Of a stretch of 30,373 nt of DNA, positions 17,926 to 23,380 are shown piece after piece (the stretch's first letter is position 1; every line of letters begins with the position of its first letter). A model generated the notes under the pieces. The model saw only the letters and a program-made list of their open reading frames with translations, made no database searches and was not told the origin of the DNA. The position numbers and the translations under genes are program-made. The DNA lies in NCBI GenBank assembly GCA_040005915.1, contig JBDTYA010000277.1, positions 1 through 30,373 on the forward strand, given 5' to 3'. This stretch comes from JAENVT01 sp040005915 (GTDB taxonomy: Bacteria; Actinomycetota; Acidimicrobiia; Acidimicrobiales; Ilumatobacteraceae).

Positions 17926-17998
17926 GCCCAGGTAGCTCAGTCGGTAGAGCAACGCACTCGTAATGCGTAGGTCAGGAGTTCGATTCTCCTCTTGGGCT
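17926..17998 (+). tRNA. tRNA-Thr (anticodon CGT)
   Basis: A complete cloverleaf can be folded by eye. The acceptor stem is GCCCAGG with CTTGGGC (one G-U pair). The D arm is GCTC/GAGC. The anticodon stem is ACGCA/TGCGT around loop CTCGTAA, with anticodon CGT at 17959-17961. The T arm is AGGAG/CTCCT around TTCGATT, and the discriminator is T at 17998. It reads ACG threonine codons. The 3' CCA is not encoded. Confidence 0.95.
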
Positions 17999-18061
17999 CT
18001 CGGAATCAGTCGTCATCGAGATGTCTGCCTCGCCGGGTGGACACACCGGTTTGCCAGCGTA

Positions 18062-18115
18062 GTGTCGGCCGACGACCCACCAATCCCGTCCCTTGGACTC
18101 ATCTTCGGCCGACAC
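18062..18115 (+). repeat. Inverted repeat downstream of tRNA-Thr
   Basis: GTGTCGGCCGA (18062-18072) and its exact reverse complement TCGGCCGACAC (18105-18115) flank a 32-nt loop. Each arm also contains the palindrome TCGGCCGA. It lies in the 262-nt non-coding stretch between the tRNA and the MarR gene. It may be a terminator-like hairpin or paired binding sites; no T-run follows. Confidence 0.6.
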
Positions 18116-18155
18116 CACAGCCAGGTTTCCCACTGTGCTCGCCGGTTGGCGAATT

Positions 18156-18167
18156 GTCAACGTTGAC
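18156..18167 (+). promoter_or_regulatory. Perfect 12-bp palindrome, candidate MarR operator
   Basis: GTCAACGTTGAC is perfectly self-complementary and sits about 94 nt before the MarR-family start codon. MarR proteins are dimers that bind palindromes of this size near their own promoters, so autoregulation is likely, but nothing here proves binding. Confidence 0.5.
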
Positions 18168-18188
18168 TCAGTCCGAAACGACAAATTG

Positions 18189-18203
18189 CAACGAATGACG
18201 TTG
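18189..18203 (+). promoter_or_regulatory. CAACG-N5-CGTTG inverted repeat, second candidate MarR operator
   Basis: CAACG (18189-18193) and CGTTG (18199-18203) form an inverted repeat with a 5-nt spacer. It shares the CAACG/CGTTG core with the palindrome at 18156-18167, and the two centres lie about 35 bp apart, close to three helical turns. Two related sites on one face of the helix upstream of a regulator gene suggest cooperative binding. Confidence 0.45.
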
Positions 18204-18244
18204 TGACACCGCATTCCGACTCCGGCCGAGGACACCGAACGCTT

Positions 18245-18250
18245 TACGGT
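18245..18250 (+). promoter_or_regulatory. Putative -10 box TACGGT of the MarR gene
   Basis: TACGGT ends 10 nt before the ATG at 18261, so the transcript would have a leader of only about 3 nt. No ribosome-binding site is visible. The second candidate operator ends about 42 nt upstream of this box. Confidence 0.4.
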
Positions 18251-18260
18251 TGCTGTCCTC

Positions 18261-18761
18261 ATGGAAACATCCGTCGACCTACACGAGCGTGCGATGTTCG
18301 ATCTCGCCGTGCGCATCGGTCGGTCCTGGGTGCAGGTCCGCCGTGGTGCGTCGATGGGTTCACTGCGCGACTACTTGCTCGGCACCGGCGACGAGGCGCT
18401 CGAGCAGGGTCAGATGGACTCGCTCGACCTCCTCGCCCGCGAACCCTCGTGGCGGATGAGCGACCTTGCCGAGGCGTTGCGCATCGACCCTTCGACAGCG
18501 ACCCGTGCGGTGCAGCGGCTGGTCGGCTCGGGCCTCGCCGTGCGCACACCCAACGAGGACGACGGGCGCGTGGTGATGGTGGGGATCACCGACGCCGGCC
18601 GCTCGCGTCACGCCGATGTCAGTGCCAGACGCGGCCACTTGATGGCCCACATGCTTTCGGCCTTCTCCCCCGAGGAACGTCCCGTGCTGGCCGACATGCT
18701 CGAGCGGTTCGTCGGTGCCGTCGACCAGTTCGTGCAAGAACTCGTCGAAGCCCCCTCCTGA
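18261..18761 (+). CDS. MarR-family transcriptional regulator
   Basis: A 166-aa winged-helix dimer-forming regulator. The DNA-binding region is MSDLAEALRIDPSTATRAVQ (residues about 66-85), followed by RLVGSGLAVRTPNEDDGRV (wing, about 86-104, with the conserved D-x-R) and VMVGITDAGRS. N- and C-terminal helices form the expected dimer interface. MarR proteins usually sense phenolics or oxidants and repress efflux or detoxification genes. No cysteine is present, so direct thiol sensing is unlikely. The sigma/anti-sigma pair follows downstream after 170 nt of structured intergenic DNA. The target may be its own promoter, given the palindromes at 18156 and 18189. Confidence 0.9.
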   Translation: METSVDLHERAMFDLAVRIGRSWVQVRRGASMGSLRDYLLGTGDEALEQGQMDSLDLLAREPSWRMSDLAEALRIDPSTATRAVQRLVGSGLAVRTPNEDDGRVVMVGITDAGRSRHADVSARRGHLMAHMLSAFSPEERPVLADMLERFVGAVDQFVQELVEAPS

Positions 18762-18770
18762 CTCACAGGA
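18756..18770 (+). terminator. Small hairpin at the marR stop codon
   Basis: TCCTG and CAGGA pair around a 5-nt loop and overlap the MarR stop codon. It is short and no T-run follows, so it is at best a weak factor-independent terminator. Confidence 0.25.
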
Positions 18771-18773
18771 TCG

Positions 18774-18867
18774 TCGGGCGCGACAGCGGCACGCTCCATA
18801 CCGGAATCGCGCCCAACGAGCTCGTCGGGTGCGAGACGAGCACCCTCGGTACCCGGATCGCGCCCAA
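18774..18867 (+). repeat. Two-copy 51-bp-period direct repeat with internal hairpins
   Basis: Units 18774-18816 and 18825-18867 are each 43 bp, start TCGGG[CT]GCGA, end TCGCGCCCAA, align without gaps and differ at about 10 positions. The junction (18809-18832, GCGCCCAACGAG/CTCGTCGGGTGC) is a near-palindrome, and GGGTGC-GAGACGA-GCACCC within unit 2 forms a perfect 6-bp stem. The repeat fills most of the gap between marR and the sigma-factor gene. Function unknown. Confidence 0.7.
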
Positions 18868-18918
18868 GCACACGCTGGAAGTGAACCGATCGCCGGGTGG
18901 GATCGGGGGGACCCCGGC

Positions 18919-18924
18919 TAGGGT
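18919..18924 (+). promoter_or_regulatory. Putative -10 box TAGGGT of a leaderless promoter for the ECF sigma gene
   Basis: TAGGGT ends exactly 7 nt before the GTG at 18932, so the transcript would begin at the start codon. A G-rich stretch (GGGATC at 18899-18904) stands where a SigR-type -35 could be, but the matching GTT element is not present, so autoregulation by this sigma factor cannot be read from sequence. Confidence 0.45.
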
Positions 18925-18931
18925 CGCCGTC

Positions 18932-19525
18932 GTGGCAGATCGGGCCGAGTTCACCCAGCAGGCGATGCAGTACGCACCGCAGCTGTACAGCGCGGCACTG
19001 CGCATGACCCGCAATCCCTCCGACGCGGAAGACCTCGTACAAGAAACGTACCTGCGGGCATATCGCAGCTACGCCGGTTTCGAGGACGGCACCAACCTGC
19101 GGGCCTGGCTGTACAGGATCATGACCAACCAGTACATCAACACCTACCGGGCCAAACAGCGGCGGCCGCAGGAGACCGACCTCGACGATGTCGAGGATCT
19201 GTACCTCTACCGCCGGGTCGGCAACCTTGGGGCGTTGAGTCACAGCGCGGAGGACACGTTGCTGCAGATGTTCACCGACGACGAGGTGAAGACGGCGCTC
19301 GAGGAGCTCCCCGAGGCGTTCCGCATCCCCGTACTGCTGGCCGACGTAGAGGGATTTTCGTACAAGGAGATCGCCGAGATAGCCGGCGTGCCCATCGGTA
19401 CGGTCATGTCGCGATTGCATCGGGGAAGAAAAGCAATGCACAAGAAGTTGTACGACTTTGCCGAGCAGCGCGGCCTCGTCGAGGCCGGTGAGGGAGAGCC
19501 CGTGAAAGAACCGACCAATGGGTAA
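18932..19525 (+). CDS. ECF sigma factor of the SigR/SigH (thiol-oxidative stress) type
   Basis: A 197-aa group IV sigma factor. Region 2 covers about residues 7-80 (SAALRMTRNPSDAEDLVQET, then LRAWLYRIMTNQYINTYR) and region 4 about 118-180 (LEELPEAFRIPVLLADVEGF, YKEIAEIAGVPIGTVMSRLH). The sequence closely follows actinobacterial SigR/SigH, which direct the disulfide-stress response. The reading frame is open far upstream, but the GTG at 18932 gives the family N-terminus and has a TANNNT box at the leaderless distance. Its 3' end overlaps the anti-sigma gene by 8 nt, the standard arrangement for co-expression of the pair. Confidence 0.92.
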   Translation: MADRAEFTQQAMQYAPQLYSAALRMTRNPSDAEDLVQETYLRAYRSYAGFEDGTNLRAWLYRIMTNQYINTYRAKQRRPQETDLDDVEDLYLYRRVGNLGALSHSAEDTLLQMFTDDEVKTALEELPEAFRIPVLLADVEGFSYKEIAEIAGVPIGTVMSRLHRGRKAMHKKLYDFAEQRGLVEAGEGEPVKEPTNG

Positions 19526-19769
19526 CTGCAACGACACCATCCGCGAGCTCGAGGCCTTTCTCGATGATGCCCTCTCGGAGGATGGCCACCACGCGATCCA
19601 CGCTCATCTCGAGGGTTGCAGCGACTGCCTCGAGGCGTTCGATTTCCAAGCAGAGCTGCGCACCGTGATCGCCGCCAAGTGCCGCAACGACGAGATGCCA
19701 CCCGGCCTGCTCGCCCGGATCGAGAAGTGCTTCAACGAGGACTTCGACGGCGACGGCCGCATCGGCTGA
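19518..19769 (+). CDS. Zinc-binding anti-sigma factor, RsrA-like
   Basis: An 83-aa ZAS-family anti-sigma factor for the overlapping SigR-like gene. The zinc/redox motif is HLEGCSDC (H-x3-C-x2-C, about residues 30-37), with a further cysteine at residue 4 in a position resembling the redox-active N-terminal Cys of RsrA, and CRNDEMPPGLLARI after it, as in RsrA. In the known system zinc-bound reduced protein holds the sigma factor, and disulfide formation releases it. Additional cysteines near residues 55 and 71 are present. This implies mycothiol-type redox control in this organism, an inference. Confidence 0.88.
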   Translation: MGNCNDTIRELEAFLDDALSEDGHHAIHAHLEGCSDCLEAFDFQAELRTVIAAKCRNDEMPPGLLARIEKCFNEDFDGDGRIG

Positions 19770-19790
19770 GCCGCGACAACGTCGAAGGGC

Positions 19791-19796
19791 TACGCT
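19791..19796 (+). promoter_or_regulatory. Putative -10 box TACGCT of a leaderless promoter
   Basis: TACGCT ends exactly 7 nt before the ATG of the small membrane-protein ORF at 19804. The same hexamer at the same distance precedes selA. It is strong support that this short ORF is a real gene. Confidence 0.5.
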
Positions 19797-19803
19797 CACT
19801 GCC

Positions 19804-19944
19804 ATGACAGCGGTCATCTTCCACTTCTGGCTCGGCGTCATACTGCTCGCCGTTTCGATCCTGGCGGTCGTCGGTCTCATCGGTGGGTACCTCAAGAAGG
19901 TCACCGCTACGCAGTACCCCTCGAAGCGAAACCGGGAAGAGTAA
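19804..19944 (+). CDS. 46-residue single-pass membrane protein of unknown function
   Basis: A short ORF, ATG to TAA, between the anti-sigma gene and the DUF2342 gene. The product starts MTAVIFHFWLGVILLAVSIL, forms one transmembrane helix (about residues 4-29, ending LIGGYL), then a basic, hydrophilic tail with KK at 31-32 and KRNREE at the end. The positive-inside pattern suggests a cytoplasmic C-terminus. Support for its being real: a TACGCT box exactly 7 nt upstream, snug fit between neighbours (34-nt and 11-nt gaps) and no competing ORF. I do not recognise the family. It could accompany the DUF2342 protein or act alone in the membrane. Confidence 0.7.
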   Translation: MTAVIFHFWLGVILLAVSILAVVGLIGGYLKKVTATQYPSKRNREE

Positions 19945-19955
19945 CGGTCGCTGCC

Positions 19956-21035
19956 GTGGCCTCCGATGTGTCGCCCGTCGACTGGCGACGCGCCGAACAG
20001 ATCGCGACCCGCATCTCGGGTCGTCACGGCGACGGCAAACCAGATGGCAATGCTGCTGGTAGCGCCTTCGCATCGTTGGAGCTCTCGCCGCTGATCCCGC
20101 GCCTCGAGGATCAGATCGAATCCGCGACCGGCCTGCGGTCTCTGTCGGGCCCGGCAGTCGTGCAGGTCATCGATCGGCCGGACTGGATCCGGGCCAACAT
20201 CTCCTCCTTCCAACACCTGCTCGAACCGGCGTTCGAGCAGTGGTCCGCCAAGCTGCCGAAGAAGGGCATCCCCGCGACGATCAGCAGCCAATTGGTGGGC
20301 GCCGAACTGGGCGCCCTGCTGGGTTGGATGAGCACTCGCGTGCTCGGTCAGTACGACCTGCTGGTCGGACGCGACGACAGCGACGACGCCGTGTACATGG
20401 TCGGGCCGAACCTGGCAGCGATCGAGAAGCGGTTCGGTTTCGATCCCGAAGAGTTCCGCACGTGGGTGCTGCTGCACGAGCTGACGCACCGTGCCCAGTT
20501 CACCGGTGTGCCGTGGATGAAGGCTCACTTCACCGGGCTGGTCGACACCAGCGTGCGCCTGGCCAACCCCGATCCCCGACGTATCGCCGACGCCATCCGA
20601 GACGCGTTCAGCGACCGCGACCGCGCTCGCCAACGGGTTCGCGACAGTGGCATCATGGGCCTCATCGCCTCCCCCGAGCAGCGCGAGGTCATCCAGCAGA
20701 TCGCCGGGCTGATGTCGTTGCTCGAGGGTCACGGCGACGTCACGATGAGCCGTGCGGCCGGCGAGTTGGTGCCTTCGGCGGGACGGTTCGCTGCGGTGCT
20801 CCAAGCCCGCCGGCGGCGGTCCAACCCACTGAGCAGGCTGATGCTGCGCCTGACCGGCATCGAGGGCAAGCTCAACCAGTATGCGGCCGGCGAGCGGTTC
20901 ATCGCCGCCATCGAACTCGAGGGCGGTCCTCGTGCCGTCGATGTGTGTTGGCAGGCTCCCGTCAACCTCCCGTCGATGGAAGAGATCCGCGACCCGCAGC
21001 TGTGGCTCGACCGTGTCGGCGCACTCGTTGCCTGA
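19956..21035 (+). CDS. DUF2342 zinc metalloprotease-fold protein
   Basis: A 359-aa member of the actinobacterial DUF2342 family, often labelled zinc-dependent metalloprotease or F420-biosynthesis-associated protein; its true role is not established. An HELTH zinc motif is present (H174, E175, H178), followed about 80 residues later by LLEGHGDV (E257), a plausible third ligand region. No signal peptide is visible, so it is probably cytoplasmic. GTG 19956 is chosen: AACGGT, which keeps the key A and T of a -10 box, ends 7 nt upstream. It overlaps tilS, the usual partner in actinobacteria, although the hpt and ftsH genes that commonly follow are absent here. Confidence 0.88.
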   Translation: MASDVSPVDWRRAEQIATRISGRHGDGKPDGNAAGSAFASLELSPLIPRLEDQIESATGLRSLSGPAVVQVIDRPDWIRANISSFQHLLEPAFEQWSAKLPKKGIPATISSQLVGAELGALLGWMSTRVLGQYDLLVGRDDSDDAVYMVGPNLAAIEKRFGFDPEEFRTWVLLHELTHRAQFTGVPWMKAHFTGLVDTSVRLANPDPRRIADAIRDAFSDRDRARQRVRDSGIMGLIASPEQREVIQQIAGLMSLLEGHGDVTMSRAAGELVPSAGRFAAVLQARRRRSNPLSRLMLRLTGIEGKLNQYAAGERFIAAIELEGGPRAVDVCWQAPVNLPSMEEIRDPQLWLDRVGALVA

Positions 21036-21927
21036 CGACCTGGCGGAGCCGGCGACACTCAACCTCTTGGCCAAGTGCACGTTCCCGCCGGCCGGAACCG
21101 TCGTCACGTGCGCCGTCTCGGGCGGCGCTGATTCGATGGCGTTGATGGTTTTGGCGGTTGCGGCCGGCTGCGAGGTCACCGCGGTGCACGTCGACCACGG
21201 GATGCGCCCCGGGTCCGCCGCCGAGGCCGGCGTGGTGGAGTCGACCGCAGCCCGCTTCGGGGTCGCGTTCCGTTCTGCGTCCGTCGACGTGCAGCTCGGG
21301 CCGAATCTCGAGGCCCGCGCCCGTGAGGCCCGTTACTCGGTGCTGCCGGGCGACGTCATGACCGGCCACACGGCAGATGACCAGGCTGAGACCGTGCTGC
21401 TCAATCTGATGCGCGGCGCGTCGAGCACCGGCCTGGCAGCGATGCGACCCGGCCTGCGACGGCCGATCCTGGCCATGCGGCGCTCGGCGACCGTGCGCTT
21501 CTGCCATGCCCTCGGGATCGAGACGGTCACCGACCCGTCGAACCGGGACCCGATCTTCCTACGCAATCGAGTGCGGCATGAGCTCCTGCCCCTGATGGCC
21601 GAGTTGGCCGGCCGCGATCTGGTGCCCGTGCTGACCCGTCAGGCCCGTCTGCTGCGCGACGACAGCGATCTGCTCGACGAGTTGGCGGCAGGGATCGATC
21701 CGACCGACGCCAAGCTGCTGGCAGCCGCACCGCTGCCACTGGCCAGGCGCGCGATTCGTCGCTGGCTGACAACCGAGCATCCACCCGACGCAGCGACTGT
21801 CGAGCGGGTGTTGCAGGTCGCCGACGGCCGATCCACCGGCTGCGATATCGGCGCCGGCCGGCGTGTCGAGCGATCCAAACAACGATTACAGCTGCTCGAA
21901 GAACCATCGGCGACGCCGAGCCGGTAG
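21013..21927 (+). CDS. tilS: tRNA(Ile)-lysidine synthase
   Basis: Adds lysine to C34 of the tRNA-Ile that reads AUA, so it is essential. The N-terminal PP-loop ATPase motif is SGGADS (residues 36-41), followed by VHVDHGMRPGS, the GHTADDQAETVLLNLMRGAS stretch and DPSNRDPIFLRNRVRHELLP, all characteristic. The protein is about 304 aa, the short actinobacterial form with little or no C-terminal substrate domain. The start is uncertain: GTG 21013 overlaps DUF2342 by 23 nt, and TTG 21028 is an alternative. Its stop codon lies inside a -10-like box for the next gene. Confidence 0.93.
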   Translation: MSAHSLPDDLAEPATLNLLAKCTFPPAGTVVTCAVSGGADSMALMVLAVAAGCEVTAVHVDHGMRPGSAAEAGVVESTAARFGVAFRSASVDVQLGPNLEARAREARYSVLPGDVMTGHTADDQAETVLLNLMRGASSTGLAAMRPGLRRPILAMRRSATVRFCHALGIETVTDPSNRDPIFLRNRVRHELLPLMAELAGRDLVPVLTRQARLLRDDSDLLDELAAGIDPTDAKLLAAAPLPLARRAIRRWLTTEHPPDAATVERVLQVADGRSTGCDIGAGRRVERSKQRLQLLEEPSATPSR

Positions 21928-21930
21928 CCT
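21925..21930 (+). promoter_or_regulatory. Putative -10 box TAGCCT at the tilS stop codon
   Basis: TAGCCT includes the tilS TAG stop. It would start a transcript near 21937, giving the phosphatase-like gene a leader of about 33 nt with a ribosome-binding site. A 9-codon ORF begins at 21941 within that leader. Confidence 0.35.
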
Positions 21931-21940
21931 CGCATTCCGA

Positions 21941-21970
21941 ATGTTTGCGCTCGATGGAGGGAATTGCTGA
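21941..21970 (+). CDS. Possible 9-codon leader ORF coupled to the next gene
   Basis: ATG at 21941 opens a 9-residue ORF (MFALDGGNC) whose TGA stop overlaps the ATG of the next gene as TGATG. It starts about 10 nt after the TAGCCT box, so it would lie at the very 5' end of that transcript. It also contains the GGAGG that serves the next gene. It may be a translated leader that couples expression, or chance. Confidence 0.25.
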   Translation: MFALDGGNC

Positions 21971-22479
21971 TGCCGCCGCGGCTTCGAGGCAAGTGGGCAC
22001 TGGGCATAACTCCCCGCAACTTCACGTGGATCATGAAAGACAAGCTGGCCGTCTGCGAACGACCTGGCGGGTACGGCGACAACCATCGGCGCGTCCGTCG
22101 CCAGGAAGAGATCATCTGGTTGCGCGAGAACGGCTTCGGTTGCCTCATCAGCATCATCCCGGCACCGCACAATCTGCACAACTACGACGAACTGGCCCTT
22201 CCGTACCTGCACCGACCGTTCACCGGGGTCGACGATCTCGGTCAGTGGCTGCGCAACTTCTACGTCGAACTGGGTGCACTGCTCGAGGGCAGCACCAAGG
22301 TGATCGTCCACAACGAACCGGTCGACGACCGCCTGATCGGCATCATGGGCGGGTACATCCGCTGGAGCGGACTGGTCGACGATCCGTCTCAGGCCATCGC
22401 CATCACCGAGCGGATCGCCGGTCGGCAGCTCGACCCGTTCGCCCGTGAAGTGATCTTGATGGTCCACCAGCTCCGATAG
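21970..22479 (+). CDS. Dual-specificity-phosphatase-fold protein lacking the catalytic cysteine
   Basis: A 169-aa protein whose second half lines up by eye with the cysteine phosphatase signature H-C-x2-G-x-D-R-[ST]-G. Here it reads H114-N115-E-P-V-D119-D120-R121-L-I-G, followed by a GGYIRWSGL helix like the family's AxYLxxxG. The nucleophile Cys is Asn and the P-loop Gly is Val, so it should be catalytically dead. Preceding elements also fit: EEIIWLRENGFGCLISI (helix and strand) and YLHRPFTGVDDLGQWLRNF. The ATG has a GGAGG site 9 nt upstream. It may bind phosphoprotein or phospho-sugar ligands. The fold assignment is from pattern only. Confidence 0.6.
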   Translation: MPPRLRGKWALGITPRNFTWIMKDKLAVCERPGGYGDNHRRVRRQEEIIWLRENGFGCLISIIPAPHNLHNYDELALPYLHRPFTGVDDLGQWLRNFYVELGALLEGSTKVIVHNEPVDDRLIGIMGGYIRWSGLVDDPSQAIAITERIAGRQLDPFAREVILMVHQLR

Positions 22480-22503
22480 GGCGGGCGAAAACTGGTGGCC
22501 GCG

Positions 22504-22509
22504 TATGCT
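22504..22509 (+). promoter_or_regulatory. Putative -10 box TATGCT of a leaderless promoter
   Basis: TATGCT ends exactly 7 nt before the ATG at 22517. The ATG inside this box (22505) opens the same frame and would be called as the start by a longest-ORF rule, but it is better read as promoter. Confidence 0.55.
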
Positions 22510-22516
22510 GGCGGCC

Positions 22517-23377
22517 ATGAGCGACAACCCCGCCAGCTGGCATCCGGACCCGATGGGCCGTCATCAACTGCGTTACTGGGATGGCAAGGTGTGGACCGAC
22601 CACGTCAGCAACAACGGCGTGCAGGCCACCGATGTGCTGCAGCCACGCGGCCTCGACAAGATCGACTCGGCGCTGACTCTGGGCAACGAGGGCGATCCGG
22701 CCAAGATCCAACAGCAACTGCACGGCGAGTCGAAGTACCGCAGCGCCAATGTCGGTGAGTCGGCGTTCGTCGGCGGCGGCACGATCTTCACCGAGCCGAT
22801 CCTGGTGGTCAACCAGAAGGCCAAGCTGATCGAACTCAACAACCAATACAGCGTCTTCGACCAGAGTGGTCGACAGATCGCGGCGGTCAACGAGGTCGGT
22901 CAGAGCGCTGCGAAGAAGGCCATCCGACTGCTCAGCAGCTTCGATCAGTTCATGACCCACAAGTTGGAGATCACCGACACGGAGGGTCGAGTCGTGTTAC
23001 GGATCACGCGTCCTGCCAAGCTGATGAAGAGCACGGTCGTCGTCAGCGACGGAACCGACCAGGAGATCGGTCGAATCGTGCAGGACAACGTGTTCGGGAA
23101 GATCCACTTCACCCTGCAGGCCGGTGGCAACACGTACGGTGCGATCAAAGCCGAGAACTGGCGCGCCTGGAACTTCCGGATCGAGGACCACACCGGTGTC
23201 GAGGTGGCCCGAATCACCAAGACGTTCGAGGGTGTGGCCAAGTCCCTCTTCACGACGGCCGACAACTACGTCGTACAGATCCACACGCAGATCCCGCAGC
23301 CGCTCAACTCGCTCGTCGTCGCGGCGGCACTGTCGGTCGACACCGCGTTGAAGCAGGACTCGCGCGGCCTCGGCTGA
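22517..23377 (+). CDS. DUF2510 plus scramblase/LURP-one-like protein
   Basis: A 286-aa two-part protein. The N-terminus is a DUF2510 module (WHPDPMGRHQLRYWDGKVW, about residues 7-25), a short Trp-rich domain common at the N-termini of actinobacterial envelope proteins. From about residue 85 the sequence resembles the phospholipid scramblase/LURP-one beta-barrel family: repeated strands such as LVVNQKAKLIELNNQYSVFD, then RVVLRITRPAKL and WNFRIEDHTGVEVARITKTF. These folds may bind lipid or a buried helix; scramblase activity in bacteria is unproven. The start is the second Met (22517), supported by the TATGCT box 7 nt upstream. It ends 3 nt from the convergent M23 gene. Confidence 0.8.
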   Translation: MSDNPASWHPDPMGRHQLRYWDGKVWTDHVSNNGVQATDVLQPRGLDKIDSALTLGNEGDPAKIQQQLHGESKYRSANVGESAFVGGGTIFTEPILVVNQKAKLIELNNQYSVFDQSGRQIAAVNEVGQSAAKKAIRLLSSFDQFMTHKLEITDTEGRVVLRITRPAKLMKSTVVVSDGTDQEIGRIVQDNVFGKIHFTLQAGGNTYGAIKAENWRAWNFRIEDHTGVEVARITKTFEGVAKSLFTTADNYVVQIHTQIPQPLNSLVVAAALSVDTALKQDSRGLG

Positions 23378-23380
23378 TCG

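Noticed and set aside
17972..18316. Minus-strand 114-codon ORF across the tRNA-Thr 3' end and the marR upstream region
   Set aside because: Its C-terminal PRGESNS is the usual false translation of an antisense tRNA, it covers the candidate operators, and it has no recognisable domain.
18203..18931. In-frame upstream extension of the ECF sigma gene
   Set aside because: It is the shadow frame of marR plus the intergenic repeat. The sigma family N-terminus begins at 18932, which has its own -10-like box.
19404..21179. 591-codon minus-strand ORF opposite the anti-sigma, small ORF and DUF2342 genes
   Set aside because: It overlaps several genes with recognisable domains and has none of its own.
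22505..22516. Upstream ATG at 22505 as the start of the DUF2510 gene
   Set aside because: This ATG is part of the TATGCT box. The second Met at 22517 starts directly before the DUF2510 module and lies at the leaderless distance.
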